Of a DNA stretch of 64,000 bases, positions 59,412-64,000 are shown in pieces. The stretch covers positions 32,370,171 through 32,434,170 of the forward strand of contig OU744723.1 in assembly GCA_916613615.1 (NCBI GenBank), read 5' to 3'. The translations under genes and the position numbers were made by a program. The first letter of the stretch is position 1. Each line of letters opens with the position of its first letter. The stretch comes from Steromphala cineraria (lineage: Eukaryota > Mollusca > Gastropoda > Trochida > Trochidae). The notes under the pieces are model-generated. The model was not told where the DNA came from. It did no database searches and saw nothing but the letters and a program-made list of their open reading frames with translations.

Positions 59412-59850
59412 GAGTGGGCTACGATTAGGAGTTCCAGAGGAAGTACAAGCAAATATAATCAACACCACCGGAAACAACCAAGTTGGAGACGGAAACACTC
59501 AGGTTATAACTGGACCAACAAGCGAAAATACAACCATCAATAATACCTACCACATCCACATTGAAAACTACAAAATCTTTCAATCTGGCGACCTTCTTAC
59601 TGAAGAAGTCCTATGTTCCCATTCGAGTTCATCGCACTCGAATGGAATTGAATGTCCCAAATGTGGTCACGTCATAACAACCAAAAAGAAGACATCGCCA
59701 AGCGGCTCCCTTATGGAAGCCCTTATGGAAGCCTTAAAGATCGTCAGTAAAATAATAACCGGACCCGGAGGGTCGCCTTTAATTTCGGCCATTTATTTCC
59801 TAATAGACTTGTTCAGTAACGGCACAAAACAAGCGAATAAAATAGTCTGA
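59412..59850 (+). CDS. RHIM-like protein, exon 2
   Basis: The exon follows GTCGATTTCAG and gives a 168-residue protein with exon 1. Residues 40-57 read NTTGNNQVGDGNTQVITG. The QVGDGN core (46-51) matches the Q-h-G-x-x-N heart of RIP homotypic interaction motifs, which form amyloid signalling fibrils in RIPK-type necroptosis and fly Imd pathways, but the usual hydrophobic residue before Q is N. A second Asn/Thr-rich beta-prone stretch follows (residues 62-79). Residues 91-107 have Cys91, His93, His98, Cys104 and Cys107 (CPKC), a possible zinc site. The tail (123-157) is amphipathic then hydrophobic (PLISAIYFLIDLF), perhaps membrane-seeking. A 12-bp tandem repeat gives LMEALMEAL. An in-frame ATG at 59389 lies directly after a TAA, so a shorter intronless start is possible but would waste the perfect splice fit. 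RHIM assignment is tentative; the gene model is firmer. Confidence 0.68.
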
Positions 59851-60879
59851 TCGATATAGGACATTGATTATAAACCTACCTGAGGTGAACGTAAACAGAA
59901 GAAGATCTAAACATGAAGACATCTGTGCAAAACATAACTCCGATATTCTTATAATGAGTTAGAGAAACTAACGGTAAAGTGACCAAATCAGCAGCCATCG
60001 ACAGTCAATGTAGACATTTATGAGCAGTTGTGTATTGCCAAAGAATGGAATGAATATGAATATATATGTTTTTATAAGGAGTGAATTTATATGTTTGACA
60101 AAACAATTCAAACATTTCTGCTTGATGGAGTTTTCTATTGAAGTGTATTTTTACGATGGGATTTGAAAATATTATCAAACAGAATGATAAAGTATTGTTC
60201 TTTGGGAGAGGTCGGGGAAAGGTGGGAAGTTGACAAAGGGAATCGAACTAATCGGCTTATTCAAAGCCCCAATTAAAAAAGTAGTGAAGTTCAATATTTA
60301 AAGTAGATTAACTGTGTTCATTATGTCTTGCAAAATTGTGCGACCAACCTTGGGAAAATAGGACCAACATTCATTGACTAGGAGACCATTTACCAAAATG
60401 ACTGAAACAGCAGCCGTTAAGAAGGCGAAGCAAATGTGACCATCTCACAATTTCCGTTTCCTTAATATACGCTTAAAAGCCGTCTTTGTCGCGCATGACT
60501 AGATTTTCTTTTCCTTTTCTCCGAAACAGGTACTCGTTGTCGCCCAAGTTGATACGCATCGGACGCAATTGCGGTAACTGAGACGCGGTGTAAATCATAC
60601 ACACATAATGAGTAGGTCATCGAAAGCGGGTTTGTTAAATGCTAAGTCAGAGGGTATTGTAATTTGGACGTCGAATTAAGTAATTTATTGTTTATTAATT
60701 TAAACATGTAAATATGATATCAAACTTTCGACCAAAATTTTTTTTACCGAGGGATGTATTTGTTTTCTCAACAGCTAGATTTTATCACGCATGCAATAAC
60801 GACGATAGAGCTTTAACACTACAACAACATGGCGTGTGTAACAAATGTGGCCAATAACAATACTATACACCGGCATATA
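59851..60879. other. 3' flank of the RHIM-like gene, nothing else seen
   Basis: AT-rich sequence that should include the 3' untranslated region. No domain-bearing frame, RNA gene or repeat array was found before the fold-back element. Confidence 0.45.
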
Positions 60880-60909
60880 TGGGGTGCCAAACGGGACTTT
60901 AATCGCTAT

Positions 60910-61232
60910 TTAGTAAGCTTACTAAATCGAATTAGTAAGCTTACTAATTCGGGCAGATATTTAGTAAGCTTACTAATTCGAATCAATAAGCTTACTCAAT
61001 CGATTTGAATTAGTAAGCTTACTAATTCGAATTAGTAAGCTTACTAATTCATTTAGTAAGCTTACTAAATGAATTAGTAAACTTACTAATTCAAAACGAT
61101 TTAGTAAGCTTACTAATTCATTTAGTAAGCTTACTAATTCATTTAGTAAGCTTACTAATTCATTTAATAAGCTTACTAAATCGGCCGAATTAGTAAGCTT
61201 ACTAAATCGGCCGAATTAGTAAGCTTACTAAA
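60910..61232. repeat. Left palindrome array (14 copies)
   Basis: Fourteen copies of the 14-bp palindrome TAGTAAGCTTACTA or close variants, each extended by AAT/ATT on one or both sides to 20-bp palindromes such as AATTAGTAAGCTTACTAATT. Spacers are 6-16 bases and include repeated CGGCCGAATT. Each copy holds a HindIII site unless mutated. Confidence 0.95.
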
Positions 61233-61894
61233 TGCTTTTGAAAATATGTTTCTAAGTTTGAAATAATGATTTCTCCCCACCACGTTGTAAAATGGCGGGA
61301 ATATTTTGACAAAAATAAAAAAAACGGCACGTACAGTAGCTTTTGAAAAATTTAGATTCAAATATTTTGTGCGTATATGGTTCTTAAATCTATTTTTATA
61401 TATATATTATCGTGGATCGATCGCCTCTCTCATCATAGAGCATAGATCAGTAACACATTACATTTGCCGGCGCCCGTGTCACTAGGTTTAGTTCGAGTTA
61501 TCTCCCTTTGAAAAAGATAGCAATATTGTCTATCGGTGTTTGTCAATGGTTTCGCAAAGGGATTTGATTTCAAAGTTAATTTGTATGTTTTTTTTGTTCA
61601 AAGGTGACATATGAATATTGTGAAGGTATGATATTTCATCAAAAACAGTTGTTTGAGTGTCTGAACGAAAATAGGACAACTATCCTATTCCTACTCTTCA
61701 GACGGTTCATGTTGGCAATTTCGAGAGTTCGCTCGTATCACATTTAAAAAAAGTAAAATCCTTCCTTATTCAAAAATTCTATAAAAAATGGTAACAAAAA
61801 TTTCCTCTTCACGGTTTTCATATCCAAAATGTACAATACTTTCTTTTGTTCTAGGGAGCAGTCATTGATTTACATGTCAACAACCCGGATGTGA

Positions 61895-62060
61895 TTTAGT
61901 AAGCTTACTAAATCATCAAATAAGAAGTGAATTAGTAAGCTTACTAAATGAATTAGTAAGCTAACTAATTCATTTAGTAAGCTTACTAAATCGTTTACAT
62001 TTAGTAAGGTTTCTAAATGAATTAGTAAGCTTACTAATTCATTTAGTAAGCTTACTAAAT
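61895..62060. repeat. Right palindrome array (7 copies)
   Basis: Seven copies of the same palindrome as in the left array, two of them mutated (GTAAGCTAACTA and TAGTAAGGTTTCTA). The minus-strand frame rich in LVSLLNELVSLLIH that crosses it is only the translated repeat. Confidence 0.95.
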
Positions 62061-62090
62061 AGCGATTAAAGTCCCGTTTGGCACCCCATA

Positions 62091-64000
62091 GGCATAAGAG
62101 AGACGGAAATTGCACGCGATGTATACAAATCAAACATAAACATAAAGGTAGATATTTCTCGTATTTGATGTTAGTAGAATGAAAAAAAGAAGCATAAAAT
62201 ATTTTAAGAAAATGTTATTAGGTAAGTATTGTCCATGTAATATTTTGTTATTATGCCTCTCATCGATGAATATTGACATTGTTAACTGTTTAGAACACTT
62301 AGTCTTGTCAACGGGGGAAAGTAGGTCATACCTACTTCAGCCCTAACGGTTTTATATAGCGCACATTACGTCGTGTCAAGTTAAGTAGATTGCTGTTTTT
62401 GCTAACAACATAGTAAACATACTTATTCAAAAAGAAAAAAATTGGTTTGAGACATTTGAAATGAAGATGCGATCCTTTCTATGCATATGTATGGGGATTT
62501 ATAAATGGAAATTTTGTTTTTCATCATACATATTCTAAGTCCTCAAAACTATTTGGGTGAATAGTCTTATTACTTTGTTGGGCCGAATCAATGTCGCAAT
62601 GCAAGGAATCTTGGTCAAAATATCACGGACCCAGCCGTCCTTTCACCCGGGTGATGCCAAATTCATGTCATTTAATTGACTAATTTTTATGGGTCACTGG
62701 TACTTACCGTGAGTTCAATATAATGAAGAAAGAAATTTTGATTGACTCATGACCCTAGTTCAATCACTTTTCTGAAACGTAATTACAGTGACGTATGACG
62801 GTATTCATAGCGTTGGCAAATTTTGGCAAAGCAATCGGTTCACTTCGCTCGAAAAGGCTTGGAAAAGCGGGCCAAACATTTTTTTCCGAATTAAATTTTG
62901 TTCTTTCTAAATTCATATTTTTCTTTCAAAAAGTGATTAAGGTCATACAAAGATACAATCATAAAGATTTTGAATTATTGTAGATAAAGTGTGACAAAAT
63001 TATCAAACAACAGTAAAAAACGATTTTTCGTTAAGGTCCTCAATTTGCTCCGACTTCCCCTATTATGATTGTTGTATCTGAATCGTTCGTAGTTAACAAG
63101 GGAGAAGAATTGGAGTAAAGACTTCCCATAGTCCTATTTGACACTTAATTTGATATGACTATATGTACATTTTCCGATATTTGTATTATTTTTTTAGTTG
63201 TCCTGCCCTAAACTTTCTTTTGACTTCTCTACAGAAAACAGTATCTCTTGCAATCTTGCAATATTGAACTATCTTAATATCATCCTTGTATGATACTGAT
63301 TTAATCTTCCCCATTTTTTCTTTTAATAATTGAGCCTTGTTTCGTCAACTTTAATGGAATGGTAAATACAGGAATTCAAATTTCAATTCCAGCCAGACAT
63401 ACTCTATATTTGATTTATATTGTCTTCTGTTATGATATAATGAAACTTGGACTCTTTAATCTATATTAAATGTTTAACCTTAGATGTATTTTATTATGCA
63501 AATAGGTACATATCTAATACTATCATTTCTATTTACCAATATATATATATAGCTGGAGTAATACAAAGATGCATGTATCATGTAACATTCATATCATTTT
63601 TTAATCAACTTGTACATGAAATATATTCAGTCTGTAATTATGGTATATTTTCTTTGATCAGAGTATTGCAGGTTTTATGCTTTTATTATTAGTTGTTGTC
63701 CTATTTTTATTTTCCGTTGTTGGTGTACAACGGCAATATGATGTATAATACGAGTAATGTTCGGGATTGGGATGAAGTGTGAACATAGACATGTCAAAGA
63801 TAATGTTTATCAGCAATTGGAGAATCTAATGCAAATTTGAAAAAGACTGCTTTAAAAATATTTGATTAAAAAATAACTCCTATTTGTACATATGGTCCAG
63901 AAATATGTGGTGTAAAGTACTACTAATAGAAGTATAGAAAATTGACAAACAATCTTCTTAAAAGGAATTTTAACGGTTTAGTAAATATGCTTTGAATAGG
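62091..64000. other. Intergenic, no gene seen
   Basis: AT-rich sequence to the end of the window. Open frames at 62795-62983 and 63447-63692 have no domain or splice support. No RNA gene or repeat array was recognised. Confidence 0.45.

Larger units (their letters stand above)
60880..62088. mobile_element. Fold-back transposon with palindrome arrays
   Basis: Perfect 48-bp terminal inverted repeats (60880-60927 and 62041-62088) start TGGGGTGCCAAACGGGACTT and end in a palindrome. TA flanks both ends (60878-60879 and 62089-62090), consistent with a TA target duplication. Inside the termini, the left array (to about 61232) has 14 and the right array (from about 61895) has 7 copies of TAGTAAGCTTACTA, some degenerate. 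Outer bases vary between TTTAG and AATTAG types. The interior (61233-61894) is unique, with no transposase. It is probably a non-autonomous DNA element. Confidence 0.92.

Noticed and set aside
61176..62133. Leucine-rich minus frames (LVSLLNELVSLLIH...)
   Set aside because: Pure translation of the TAGTAAGCTTACTA palindrome arrays; not a leucine-rich protein.
62795..62983. 62-codon plus frame near the window end
   Set aside because: No domain, splice site or conserved motif; composition like surrounding AT-rich DNA.

Overview
The window looks like an AT-rich, intron-bearing animal genome. A mollusc (bivalve or gastropod) is my best guess, from the Toll-like receptor architecture, the crowd of non-LTR retrotransposons and the many small inverted-repeat elements. 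This is inference; no rRNA or mitochondrial marker is present. A 200-base run of N (37179-37378) shows it is a draft assembly.

Four host loci can be modelled from splice sites and reading frames. (1) 2350-5348 (+): a Toll-like receptor with LRRs, one LRRCT, a transmembrane segment and a TIR domain. Its start codon is alone on a 5' exon, and the reading frame breaks once near 4170. (2) 15107-11096 (-): a three-exon, 205-residue secreted cysteine-rich protein. Its first intron holds a 2.1 kb, 35-bp minisatellite with higher-order structure. (3) 37178-36491 (-): the last two exons of an SLC22-type organic ion transporter, cut by the assembly gap. (4) 55955-59850 (+): a two-exon, 168-residue protein with a RHIM-like QVGDGN core, a Cys/His cluster and a hydrophobic C-terminus. 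A consensus NF-kappaB site lies just upstream of its ATG. The promoter plus exon start is copied exactly (164 bp) inside its own intron. A lone PAN/apple-like terminal exon sits at 25811-26043, and a weaker possible terminal exon at 9647-10067 (-).

The rest is mostly mobile DNA. LINE copies lie at 16.9-20.6 kb (+), 28.8-31.5 kb (-) and 33.2-35.9 kb (-, RT core deleted, 5' end inverted). From 39.6 to 54 kb there is a nest: an old minus-strand LINE appears split by two younger, related LINEs placed head to head (42.1-46.3 kb minus, 46.5-51.4 kb plus, both with TGTC-repeat tails) and by a hairpin-rich insert carrying a tRNA-like sequence. Other elements are a 3.4 kb TIR transposon with TTA target duplication (21329-24765), a deleted Tc1-like element (54.0-54.5 kb), Penelope-type GIY-YIG fragments (56.6-57.7 kb), and several palindromic MITE-like units.

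The most unusual non-coding object is a 1,209-bp fold-back element (60880-62088). It has perfect 48-bp terminal inverted repeats, a TA target duplication and about 21 copies of a palindrome centred on TAGTAAGCTTACTA.

A TLR and a kappaB-associated RHIM-like protein in the same window suggest an innate immune or cell-death setting. They are 50 kb apart and no operon-like link is implied.
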